Shown here: in pieces, positions 25,461 to 32,951 of the stretch | Layout: the number at the start of each line of letters is the position of its first letter | Numbering within the stretch: the first letter of the stretch is position 1 | Assembly (NCBI RefSeq): GCF_046719765.1 | Contig: NZ_JABEBY010000003.1 | Span: 124,001 to 188,000 of the forward strand | Direction: 5' to 3' | DNA from: Halonotius sp046719765 | Lineage (GTDB): Archaea > Halobacteriota > Halobacteria > Halobacteriales > Haloferacaceae | DNA: 64,000 nt | The notes under the pieces: model-generated | The model's input: the letters and a program-made list of their open reading frames with translations, nothing else | Told to the model about the DNA's origin: nothing | Database searches by the model: none | Translations under genes and position numbers: made by a program

Positions 25461-26692
25461 CAGTGCTGGTCATCGGTGGTGGCGCGACCGGAGCCGGGAT
25501 CGCCCGCGACCTCGCACTGCGCGGGGTTGATGTGACGCTTGTCGACCGCGATGGCCTCGACAGCGGGACGACAGACCGGTCACACGGGCTGCTCCACAGC
25601 GGCGCGCGCTACGCCGAAACTGACCGCCCGAGCGCCGAGGAGAGTATCGCTGAAAACCGGACCCTCAAAGCGATCGCCGGCGAGGCGGTACGGGAGACCG
25701 GCGGGCTGTTCGTCCAACTCGGCGACGACGACCCCGCGTACTTCGATCGGAAGCGCGAGGCCTGCGAGGATATCGGGATTCCAACCGAGGTCATCGACGG
25801 TGAAGCGGCGAAGGCACGCGCGCCGGGCCTCCCTGATGATGTCGAGCGGGCCTTCACCGTCCCCGATGCGATCACCTACCCCGCCCGTCTGGTTGCGATG
25901 AACGCGGCGGACGCCCGCGAGCACGGGGCAAGCATCTACCCGCATGCGCCGGTCGAGGAGATGACCGTCGAGAACGGCCGGATCACCAGTGTATCCGTCG
26001 GCGGGATGGTCAACGACGAGATCAGCGCCGAGTACGTCGTCAACGCCGCCGGGCCGTGGGCCGGCAAGATCGGGGCGATGGCCGGCGTCGACATCAACAT
26101 GTTCCTCTCGCGGGGGGCGATGACCGCCGTCGCGTACGACGAACTCGACGTGGTGTTGAACCGCGCCCGCGAACCGAGCAACGCCGACATCGTCGTCCCA
26201 CACGACTCGGAGGTGATCCTCGGGACGACGAGCGTGCCGATCGACGACCCAGACGACTACGACCGTGATTCCGCGGAGATCGACGAACTCCGCACCAAGA
26301 GCGCGGAGCTGTTGCCACCCGTCGAGAACGCGCCGGAACGACGGACGTGGTGGGGTGTCCGGCCGTTGTACGCGCCCGACGACGGGGCCGGTGACGGCCG
26401 CGATGTCTCACGGGACTTCTTCCGGCTTGACCACGCAAACGACGGGGTCGAAAACTTCGTCAGCGCGGTCGGTGGCAAGCTCACGACCTACCGGCAGATG
26501 GCCGAATCGACGAGCGATCTGGTCGCCGAGCGGGTGGGCGTCGACGCCGAGTCGACGACCGCCGAGCAGGAACTCATCGGCGCCGACGATCCCGAACTCC
26601 TCGATGCGTTCGTCGATGAGTTCAGCGCGGCCGGGATCGCCGACGCAGACACCGTCGCCACCGCGGATCGGCTGTCGCCGGCTGACGACTAA
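25448..26692 (+). CDS. GlpA-type FAD-dependent glycerol-3-phosphate dehydrogenase-like protein (short)
   Basis: This 414-residue flavoprotein has the FAD-binding motif GGGATGAG (10-17) and the DAO-type sequence GTTDRSHGLLHSGARYAETD that is diagnostic for GlpA/GlpD. It lacks the C-terminal BFD-like Fe-S domain of full-length GlpA (about 540-585 residues). No in-frame remainder follows the TAA, and only 180 bases separate it from the next gene, so this looks like a natural short form rather than a frameshift. No glycerol kinase or GlpB/GlpC is present here. Substrate may not be glycerol-3-phosphate. Confidence 0.8.
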   Translation: MIRTTVLVIGGGATGAGIARDLALRGVDVTLVDRDGLDSGTTDRSHGLLHSGARYAETDRPSAEESIAENRTLKAIAGEAVRETGGLFVQLGDDDPAYFDRKREACEDIGIPTEVIDGEAAKARAPGLPDDVERAFTVPDAITYPARLVAMNAADAREHGASIYPHAPVEEMTVENGRITSVSVGGMVNDEISAEYVVNAAGPWAGKIGAMAGVDINMFLSRGAMTAVAYDELDVVLNRAREPSNADIVVPHDSEVILGTTSVPIDDPDDYDRDSAEIDELRTKSAELLPPVENAPERRTWWGVRPLYAPDDGAGDGRDVSRDFFRLDHANDGVENFVSAVGGKLTTYRQMAESTSDLVAERVGVDAESTTAEQELIGADDPELLDAFVDEFSAAGIADADTVATADRLSPADD

Positions 26693-26759
26693 GCGGTCGG
26701 CGCGGCTGTCGTCGAGCTGTTAGAGAAGCAGAGGCGATTCAGACACGCAGTAGTCGTCC

Positions 26760-26764
26760 TTTTT
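26760..26764 (+). terminator. T-run after the GlpA-like gene
   Basis: A five-T run follows GTCGTCC about 70 bases after the stop of the GlpA-like gene, in the spacer to the convergent DsrE-like gene. Archaeal terminators are T-rich without a needed stem-loop, so this is a plausible termination signal. Confidence 0.35.
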
Positions 26765-26872
26765 CGAGACGGTGATCGAATAGCGACGCCGTTTGGAAGC
26801 GCAGCACAAAATAGTCGGTCTCCCGGCGGCGGCGATCCTGTTGCAACCGCTGGCAAAAGCGCGGTGGCTGGA

Positions 26873-27445
26873 TTAGACCAGCAGTTGAATATCGGATTCG
26901 GCCATGTGCTGGAGCGCGGTGGCCGCGCCGACGCCGACGGTCACGTCGTCGTAGAAGTCGTCCTCGTCGTAGTCCATCAGCTCAATGGTCATCTGGCAGG
27001 CCTGGAGTTCGACGCCCTGCTCCAAGGAGAGGTCGATCAGTTCCTCGATGGTCGCCGTCCCGTTGTCGTCGATCCGGGACTGCATCATGCGCGTGGCGAG
27101 CCGATCCATCCCCGGCAGCGCCGCCAGCGCGTTCGGCATCGGCATGTTGGGGTTGCCGACCGCCGACAGCTGGAGGTTTTGTGACTTCTCCTCGTGGAGA
27201 ATGTCGAGCCCCCAAAACGTATGGAAGACGACGACATCCCAGCCGAAGGCGGCAGCGGTGCTCGCCAAGATCAACGGCGGGTAGGCCATATCGAAGCTGC
27301 CCTGTGTCGCCACGATCGTCATCTTCTGTTGGTCGTCGTCGGCTTCGAGGTCGGCAACGGTCTCCTCTAGCTCCTCGACGCGGGCCTGGAGCTCGGCGGC
27401 GCTGAGTTGCGTTCCGTCGGCGGTGCTGGATGGCTCGGTACTCAT
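26873..27445 (-). CDS. DsrE/DsrF-like sulfur carrier protein
   Basis: This 190-residue protein has a DsrE/F-like fold (TIVATQGSFDMAYPPLILAST, 43-63) and a conserved Cys150 in VELQACQMTIELM, the position that carries persulfide in the family. Residues 13-38 form a short acidic coiled coil (LSAAELQARVEELEETVADLEA). It is one base upstream of, and on the same strand as, the TusA-like gene, so it is probably in an operon with it. In sulfur-oxidising bacteria DsrE-TusA pairs pass sulfur between enzymes; a similar role in this haloarchaeon is inferred. Confidence 0.87.
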   Translation of the reverse strand: MSTEPSSTADGTQLSAAELQARVEELEETVADLEADDDQQKMTIVATQGSFDMAYPPLILASTAAAFGWDVVVFHTFWGLDILHEEKSQNLQLSAVGNPNMPMPNALAALPGMDRLATRMMQSRIDDNGTATIEELIDLSLEQGVELQACQMTIELMDYDEDDFYDDVTVGVGAATALQHMAESDIQLLV

Positions 27446-27446
27446 A

Positions 27447-27692
27447 TTAGGCCGTCTTCTCGACGTAGTGTTTGTACACGTCGCCGTCCTCGACCTGCTC
27501 TAAGAGCTCGACGCCGCTGGTGCCGGCGGCCCAGCCGTCGATGTCGCTCATGCTGCCCTTGTCGGTCGACAGCACCTCAAGAACGCCGCCTTCCGGCACG
27601 TCGTCGATGGCGGATTTTGTTTTGACGACCGGCATTGGACACGATTCACCCTTCACGTCAAGCGTCTCGGTAATGTCGTAGGTTACGCTCAT
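27447..27692 (-). CDS. tusA: TusA family sulfur-carrier protein
   Basis: This 81-residue protein has the TusA motif CPMPVVKTK with the sulfur-accepting Cys18. It lies one base before the DsrE-like gene in the same direction and is the first gene of the pair. TusA carries protein-bound persulfide between rhodanese-like donors and acceptors. The spacer before it (27693-27953) is a divergent promoter region with the rhodanese-MBL gene and contains two inverted repeats, at 27710-27731 and 27917-27934. Confidence 0.92.
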   Translation of the reverse strand: MSVTYDITETLDVKGESCPMPVVKTKSAIDDVPEGGVLEVLSTDKGSMSDIDGWAAGTSGVELLEQVEDGDVYKHYVEKTA

Positions 27693-27709
27693 GTGTGTGT
27701 GGACTCCGT

Positions 27710-27731
27710 TTGTATTGGAGTTACACTACAA
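27710..27731. promoter_or_regulatory. TTGTA-N12-TACAA inverted repeat before tusA
   Basis: TTGTA (27710-27714) and TACAA (27727-27731) are exact inverted half-sites separated by twelve bases, 18-39 bases upstream of the TusA ATG (27692, minus strand). On the gene strand the second half reads AATACAAAC, close to the ATACAAAC before the divergent MBL gene. Confidence 0.4.
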
Positions 27732-27916
27732 TATTGGAGCAGGATATAAAAGAATACCGATTAGTGTGCATCTCTCAAACTACTGCGGCCGTCACACCCA
27801 CGCTTGCGTGCATGGAAAGGTGAATTTAGATGCCATTCCTCCCGAATTTGACGTTTTCACGGCCGTTCTCGCCGTAACTGGTGTGATCATCTATATTGTA
27901 TGTATTGAGAATTACT

Positions 27917-27934
27917 ATACAAACTCTTTTGTAT
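27917..27934. promoter_or_regulatory. ATACAA-N6-TTGTAT inverted repeat before the rhodanese-MBL gene
   Basis: ATACAA (27917-27922) and TTGTAT (27929-27934) form a perfect 6-bp inverted repeat with six bases between, 20-37 bases before the ATG at 27954. The left arm also overlaps a TATA-like ACTATACAAAC, so binding here would affect initiation. Candidate operator. Confidence 0.5.
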
Positions 27935-27953
27935 CCCCACCCTGTAGAGAGTG

Positions 27954-29156
27954 ATGTCTTACATGGACGCTGACGACTTTCCAACCCCGGACGCAGACGT
28001 GAGCAGTATCGAGCCGGAAACGCTGAAAGCCCGGATCGACGACGGCGAGGCGGTCACCATCCTCGACGTGCGGATGGCCTCCGAATACGAGGAGTGGCAT
28101 ATCGACGACGAGAGCGTCGAGTCGATCAACATCCCATACTTCGAGTTCCTCGACGAGGAGATCGACGACGCTGTCCTCGACCAGATCCCTGACGACCGCG
28201 AGCTTGTCGTCCTCTGTGCGAAGGGTGGTGCCAGCGAGTATGTCGCCGGCACCCTCCTCGAACGCGACTACGACGCGATCCACCTCGACGAGGGGATGAA
28301 CGGCTGGGCACGGCTCTATGACGCCGTCGAGGTCACCGACTACGATGGCGCCGGCACCCTCCTACAGTATCAACGCCCCTCCTCGGGCTGCCTCGGCTAC
28401 TTTGTCTACGACGACGGCGAGGCGGCCGTGATCGACCCACTACGCGCGTTCACCGACCGCTATCTCGACGACGCCGACGAGCTTGGTGTCGACCTGAAAT
28501 ACGCGCTCGACACCCACATCCACGCCGACCACATCAGCGGGATTCGTACCCTCGACGCGGAAGGCGTCGAAGGCGTCATCCCCGAGGCCGCTGTCGACCG
28601 CGGCGTCACCTACGCCGACGAGCTAACGACCGCCGCCGACGGCGACGAGTTCCAGGTTGGCGAGGCGACCATCGAGACGGTCGCCACCCCGGGCCACACC
28701 ACAGGCATGACCTCCTATCTCGTCGACGACTCGCTGTTGGCGACCGGCGACGGGCTGTTCATCGAAAGCGTCGCCCGGCCAGATCTCGAAGAGGGCGACG
28801 AGGGCGCGCCTGACGCCGCCCGGATGCTGTACGACTCGTTGCAGGAGCGCGTGCTGACGCTGCCCGATGACACACTGATCGGCGGGGCACACTTCAGCGA
28901 CGCCGCCGAGCCAGCCGCCGACGGCACCTACACCGCACCAATCGGCGAGCTTGTCGAGGAGATGGACGCCCTAACGCTGCCGAAAGAGGAGTTCGTCGAC
29001 GAGATTCTCGCGGATATGCCGCCCCGGCCGGCCAACTACATCGATATCATCGAAACCAACCTCGGCCAGCAGACGGCCGACGACGAGGAAGCCTTCACCC
29101 TTGAGCTCGGCCCGAACAACTGCGCGGCCAGCCAAGAGTCGATGGCGGGGGACTAA
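27954..29156 (+). CDS. rhodanese / metallo-beta-lactamase fusion, persulfide dioxygenase-like
   Basis: This 400-residue protein joins an N-terminal rhodanese (about 15-122, active Cys88 in VVLCAKGGAS) to a metallo-beta-lactamase domain (about 135-370). Zinc/iron ligands are in THIHADH (His188, His190, Asp192, His193), His248 in TPGHTTG, Asp266 region ATGDGLF and a later His in GGAHFSD. The order is reversed compared with the CstB-like bacterial fusion. The family (ETHE1-like) oxidises persulfide to sulfite. The ATG at 27954 is preferred to a GTG three bases upstream. Followed by YeeE/YedE genes in the same operon. Confidence 0.9.
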   Translation: MSYMDADDFPTPDADVSSIEPETLKARIDDGEAVTILDVRMASEYEEWHIDDESVESINIPYFEFLDEEIDDAVLDQIPDDRELVVLCAKGGASEYVAGTLLERDYDAIHLDEGMNGWARLYDAVEVTDYDGAGTLLQYQRPSSGCLGYFVYDDGEAAVIDPLRAFTDRYLDDADELGVDLKYALDTHIHADHISGIRTLDAEGVEGVIPEAAVDRGVTYADELTTAADGDEFQVGEATIETVATPGHTTGMTSYLVDDSLLATGDGLFIESVARPDLEEGDEGAPDAARMLYDSLQERVLTLPDDTLIGGAHFSDAAEPAADGTYTAPIGELVEEMDALTLPKEEFVDEILADMPPRPANYIDIIETNLGQQTADDEEAFTLELGPNNCAASQESMAGD

Positions 29157-29164
29157 GCCGACCG

Positions 29165-29656
29165 ATGGTCGCCGACCTTCTCGTCTTCCAGACGCTCGCC
29201 GAGCTGTTCCCCAACGGGATCAGCCGGTATGCCATTGGCGGACTGTTCGTCGGGCTCGGCGCGGCCGCGATCTACGCCGGCACCGCGATCAACGCCGGGG
29301 CGAGTACGTTCCTTGAGTCGACGCTGTCGTACGTCTCCGACCGCCCGCGGTTCAGCCGGTATGTCCGATCGCGGGACTGGCGGCTCGTCTTCACGCTGGG
29401 GATCATCCTTGGGGCGGCTGTCTACGCCGTCATCTATCAGGGCGGCGCGTGGACGACCGAGGTGGCCCCATGGCGACTGCTCGTCGGCGGCATCTTCGTC
29501 GGGGTCGGCACCCGAATCGGGAAGGGCTGTACCTCCGGCCACGGTGTCTGTGGCGTCGGCTCGGCGTCGAAAACGTCGATAGCGGGCGTGCTCGCCTTCC
29601 TGTTGACCGCGATCATCACCGCCCAAGTCGTCGCCGCACTGGGGGTGACACCATGA
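29165..29656 (+). CDS. YeeE/YedE family transporter, first half
   Basis: This 163-residue membrane protein of four hydrophobic segments contains the YeeE/YedE signature GKGCTSGHGVCGV (about 117-129), whose cysteines are important for thiosulfate handling in the family. It corresponds to one half of the longer bacterial YeeE. It begins eight bases after the MBL gene and its TGA overlaps the ATG of the next gene (ATGA at 29653-29656), showing translational coupling. Thiosulfate or a similar sulfur anion is the likely cargo. Confidence 0.88.
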   Translation: MVADLLVFQTLAELFPNGISRYAIGGLFVGLGAAAIYAGTAINAGASTFLESTLSYVSDRPRFSRYVRSRDWRLVFTLGIILGAAVYAVIYQGGAWTTEVAPWRLLVGGIFVGVGTRIGKGCTSGHGVCGVGSASKTSIAGVLAFLLTAIITAQVVAALGVTP

Positions 29657-30129
29657 GCACCGCCGGGGGCAACGAGGGCCGCCATCCCCTGTTCATGCCG
29701 CTGATCCTCGTCGGCGGGGTGATCTTTGGCTTCGGGCTTGGCTACAGCCATATGGCCCGCCCGGAGGTCGTCTTGGACTTCCTGCAGTTCGAAGATTTCG
29801 GGCTGCTGTTTGTCATGTTCGGCGGCGCGGCGGTCACCGGGCTCGCCTATGTGGTCGTCCCGCGGCTGTTTGACCGCGCGCCGCTGACTGGTGACGGCTT
29901 CGGTCGCCGGCTGAAATCCTTCGATCGCAACGTGTTGATCGGCGGCGGCATCTTCGGCGTCGGCTGGGGGCTGTCGGGCATCTGTCCGGGCGCGGGCTAC
30001 GCCAGCCTCGGCGTCGGCAACCTCCCGATCCTGTGGGCGATCGGTGGCATGTTCATCGGCGCGTACGCCCAAGGCGTCTGGCGGAGTCGCACCGCACAGT
30101 CCGATGCCGCAGCCGCGAGTGCTGACTAA
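29653..30129 (+). CDS. YeeE/YedE family transporter, second half
   Basis: This 158-residue membrane protein has four hydrophobic segments and the second conserved Cys in GLSGICPGAGYASLG, matching the second half of YeeE/YedE. The start ATG overlaps the previous gene's stop by four bases. Together the two genes would form a heteromeric transporter equal to a full-length YeeE. I assign it to sulfur uptake or export from the family and the surrounding TusA/DsrE/rhodanese genes. Confidence 0.86.
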   Translation: MSTAGGNEGRHPLFMPLILVGGVIFGFGLGYSHMARPEVVLDFLQFEDFGLLFVMFGGAAVTGLAYVVVPRLFDRAPLTGDGFGRRLKSFDRNVLIGGGIFGVGWGLSGICPGAGYASLGVGNLPILWAIGGMFIGAYAQGVWRSRTAQSDAAAASAD

Positions 30130-30159
30130 CGGCTGCACGACACGATTCTCTCACAATTC

Positions 30160-31359
30160 ATGGAACTTGCAGCTATCGCGTTGTTTCTCGTCGCTGGACT
30201 CGCCAGTCTGTTCATGGCGTGGGTGATCGGGGCCGGCTCAAGCGGCGCGACCCCCTTCGCGCCGGCGGTCGGGGCCAACGCCATCCCGACGATGCAGGCC
30301 GCCTTCATCGTCGGCCTGCTCGGCTTTGCCGGCGCGATCACCCAAGGGGCTAACGTTTCGGCGACCGTCGGGGGTGGCCTGATCGGCGGCGTTGAGATCC
30401 CCGCGGTCGGCGTCATCGTGATCTTGCTCGTCGGGGCCGGGCTGATGGCCGTCGGCATCCGCACAGGGTATCCGATCGCCACCGCCTTCACCGTCACCGG
30501 CGCGGTCGTCGGCGTCGGGCTGGCGATTGGGGGCGCGCCCGCCTGGGCTACCTACCAGCAGATCGGTGCCGTCTGGGTGTTGACGCCGATCGTCGGCGGC
30601 GGGATCGCCTACGGGATCGCCAGCGTGTTGCCGCGGCCAGACGCTCCCGAGACGGTCACCGTCCCCGTGTTGGCCGCTGTGGTCGGCGTCGTCCTCGCAA
30701 ACGTCGAGTTCGCGTTTCTCGGCCCCGGCGGCACGATGGGATCGCTCACGGGCGCGGTTGGCCGACAGCTCGGTAGCGGCGGGGTCGTGACAACCGCCGG
30801 CGTCTCAGTTGCGGTCGCCGTGGTGATCGCCGCACTCGTTCGCTGGGATATCAGCCGCGATGAGGCTGGTGGGCTGCGACACGTCCTGCTCGTGTTGGGC
30901 TCGCTGGTCGCCTTTTCGGCTGGCGGCAGTCAGGTTGGACTCGCGGTCGGGCCGCTGTTGCCGCTGTTTGCGACGGTCGGTGCCCTCTCGCCAGCGGTGA
31001 TCCTCGCCGGAGGTGGAATCGGCATACTCGCGGGCTCGTGGCTCGGCGCGCCACGGATGATCAAATCACTCGCCCAGGACTACTCCGATCTCGGCCCCCG
31101 GCGGTCGATCGCCGCGCTCGTCCCGGCGTTTCTGATCGCACAGGTGGCGGTGCTGTTGGGCGTGCCGGTCTCGTTCAACGAGATCATCGTCAGCGGGATC
31201 GTCGGCGGCGGTGCAGCCGTCGGCGGGGGATCGGCAGTCGATCCTCGAAAACTACTGGTCACTGTCGGCGCGTGGGCCGGCTCCCTTGGGCTATCCTTTG
31301 TCGTCGGCTACGGCGTGATGGCCGGGCTTCAGGTGGCGTCGTCGACCCCGCTCGCGTGA
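30160..31359 (+). CDS. PiT-family anion permease (phosphate or sulfate/thiosulfate)
   Basis: This 399-residue protein has about ten membrane segments and the duplicated PiT signature region: ANAIPTMQAAFIVG and GAITQGANVS in the first half, with FSAGGSQVGLAVGP in the second. Database names would be inorganic phosphate transporter. The canonical GANDVANA signature is changed to GANAIPTM. In Bacillus CysP, a PiT member, transports sulfate/thiosulfate, and this gene directly follows the YeeE/YedE pair in the same direction, so sulfur-anion transport is a reasonable alternative to phosphate. Confidence 0.83.
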   Translation: MELAAIALFLVAGLASLFMAWVIGAGSSGATPFAPAVGANAIPTMQAAFIVGLLGFAGAITQGANVSATVGGGLIGGVEIPAVGVIVILLVGAGLMAVGIRTGYPIATAFTVTGAVVGVGLAIGGAPAWATYQQIGAVWVLTPIVGGGIAYGIASVLPRPDAPETVTVPVLAAVVGVVLANVEFAFLGPGGTMGSLTGAVGRQLGSGGVVTTAGVSVAVAVVIAALVRWDISRDEAGGLRHVLLVLGSLVAFSAGGSQVGLAVGPLLPLFATVGALSPAVILAGGGIGILAGSWLGAPRMIKSLAQDYSDLGPRRSIAALVPAFLIAQVAVLLGVPVSFNEIIVSGIVGGGAAVGGGSAVDPRKLLVTVGAWAGSLGLSFVVGYGVMAGLQVASSTPLA

Positions 31360-31414
31360 TCGACCGGCAGCCACAACCGAACGGCGTTTTAGGCTCCACG
31401 GGATACAGACAGCC

Positions 31415-32146
31415 ATGGAGTGCCGGCAGTGTCACACCGATCTCGATCGGCCGGGCGATTACTGTTTGGTCTGTGACACCGCCAACTGCGATGCCGTCGT
31501 CGCCGTCTTCGAGCGCGATGCAGCGACGCTGACGATGCTCGACGACGAAACAATCGTCGGCGAGACAACGATCACAACGGTTCCCGAAGTTGATGACACC
31601 CACGACGATCGCGCCACCGTCGTCGAACTCCGAAACTTCGCCGGCCGGGTCGCCGACGAGATCCGCCGGAAACGGCCAGAAACGGTCTTTGCTGCCGGCG
31701 AGCGCGACCCGCTGCGGGAGACCCGCAAACAACTGCATTACGAGTTTTATCGTGTACCCGACGAGAATCCCGTCGAGACGGTGCGCAACCGCCGCGGCGA
31801 GTCATCGCTTGCGGTCGTCGACATCCCGCCACGCGAAAAGATCGGCGGGAGCCACTCGACGATCATCGGTGATCGGGCCGGTCGCAACGCCATCAGCATC
31901 GTCGCCGACCACCCACATATCAAGAAGATCATCCCCGGGCCGATCGATGCCGGCGGCACGGGCTCACAGAGCAGTCTTCGCGCGAAGATCACCCGCGCCG
32001 ACCACAACGGCAACGTCCGGATGCTGCTGCGGGATGGCTCCAGCGTCCAAGAAAACCGGTTGGTGACGACCGCACCGGATCTGGAAACCGGCGAGCGCGT
32101 CCGGGCGGCGCTCAACGAGGCCTTGGAGGACGCCGAACTCAAATAG
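31415..32146 (+). CDS. DUF2103 domain protein with N-terminal zinc-ribbon
   Basis: This 243-residue protein begins with a Cys4 zinc ribbon (MECRQCHTDLDRPGDYCLVCD; Cys3, Cys6, Cys17, Cys20), followed by an archaeal domain of unknown function named DUF2103. The C-terminal half has VVDIPPREKIGGSHSTIIGDRAGRNA and IPGPIDAGGTGSQSS. It is found in euryarchaea. No function is established; a nucleic-acid-related role is possible from the zinc ribbon. It is soluble and is not clearly linked to neighbours. Confidence 0.83.
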   Translation: MECRQCHTDLDRPGDYCLVCDTANCDAVVAVFERDAATLTMLDDETIVGETTITTVPEVDDTHDDRATVVELRNFAGRVADEIRRKRPETVFAAGERDPLRETRKQLHYEFYRVPDENPVETVRNRRGESSLAVVDIPPREKIGGSHSTIIGDRAGRNAISIVADHPHIKKIIPGPIDAGGTGSQSSLRAKITRADHNGNVRMLLRDGSSVQENRLVTTAPDLETGERVRAALNEALEDAELK

Positions 32147-32152
32147 CCGGAC

Positions 32153-32725
32153 TCACTTCGAGCGGCGCGGCTGTCTCGACTGTCGACCCCGGCTGGGGCT
32201 GTCGCGTGGACACCGCCAGCCCAGCGGCTTCAGCTTTCCGCGGTAGAAGTCGGTCATGCTGTCGGCGAAAAACACCTCAAAGCTGCCTCGGTAGCGGGTG
32301 GATGCACTCGTTGTCGACAGCGGGGCCCGTCGGAGCACGATCGCAACCGAGCCGGCCGGAAGGGTGTACGCCGTGACCGATCCTTCGGCGACACAGGTTT
32401 GTCGGCGCGTCGCGCGGCCCTCGGTCGCGGCTGGTTGGTCGGGTTGGCTCGTCTCGCCGGCTTTGTATTTTCGAAGCTGCAGCTGTTGGGTGGAAAGCCC
32501 CTTGAGCTCGACACAGAGCTGTTTCCACTGCCGAACCCGGTAGCGAACATCCGCGGTGTTCAGGAGGTGCGTGTTTTCGAACCCGGTCGCAAGATGGGTT
32601 GTGAGCGTCTCGATGACCGATTCGAAGGAGCGATCGGTTGGATCGACGATAACAAGCGAGATCGCAGGGATGGTTCCATCCGGAAACCGATCCTCGTAAT
32701 CCTTTAACAGCTGTTTGACCCCCAT
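32153..32725 (-). CDS. unrecognised haloarchaeal protein
   Basis: This 190-residue protein has no motif I recognise. It starts with an amphipathic, charged region (VKQLLKDYEDRFPDGTIP) and a mixed alpha/beta core (AISLVIVDPTDRSFESVIETLTTHL). The C-terminal tail is strongly basic and low in complexity (SPSRGRQSRQPRRSK). Codon use in the first 140 residues is haloarchaeal, so it appears to be real; the last 40 residues look less constrained and may reflect a recent frameshift or run-on. Convergent with DUF2103, six bases away. Confidence 0.5.
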   Translation of the reverse strand: MGVKQLLKDYEDRFPDGTIPAISLVIVDPTDRSFESVIETLTTHLATGFENTHLLNTADVRYRVRQWKQLCVELKGLSTQQLQLRKYKAGETSQPDQPAATEGRATRRQTCVAEGSVTAYTLPAGSVAIVLRRAPLSTTSASTRYRGSFEVFFADSMTDFYRGKLKPLGWRCPRDSPSRGRQSRQPRRSK

Positions 32726-32951
32726 CTATCAGTCCCCCCGCGGCTAGCTGGGTATAGAATCAGCAAGTAGATAAGTCTGATTGTAGATCACTATTTACTC
32801 TGTCTCAGTGTCATGTTGACACCCTACCGTTGCACCCAGCAGACAGCGGGAGACACGAGCCGACGATCACACCGCGGTGACGGCGACGCCGGTCGCCCAC
32901 ACCGCCCCCAAACCCGAATCATTCTTAGGGTGCGATGTCCATACCAACTGT

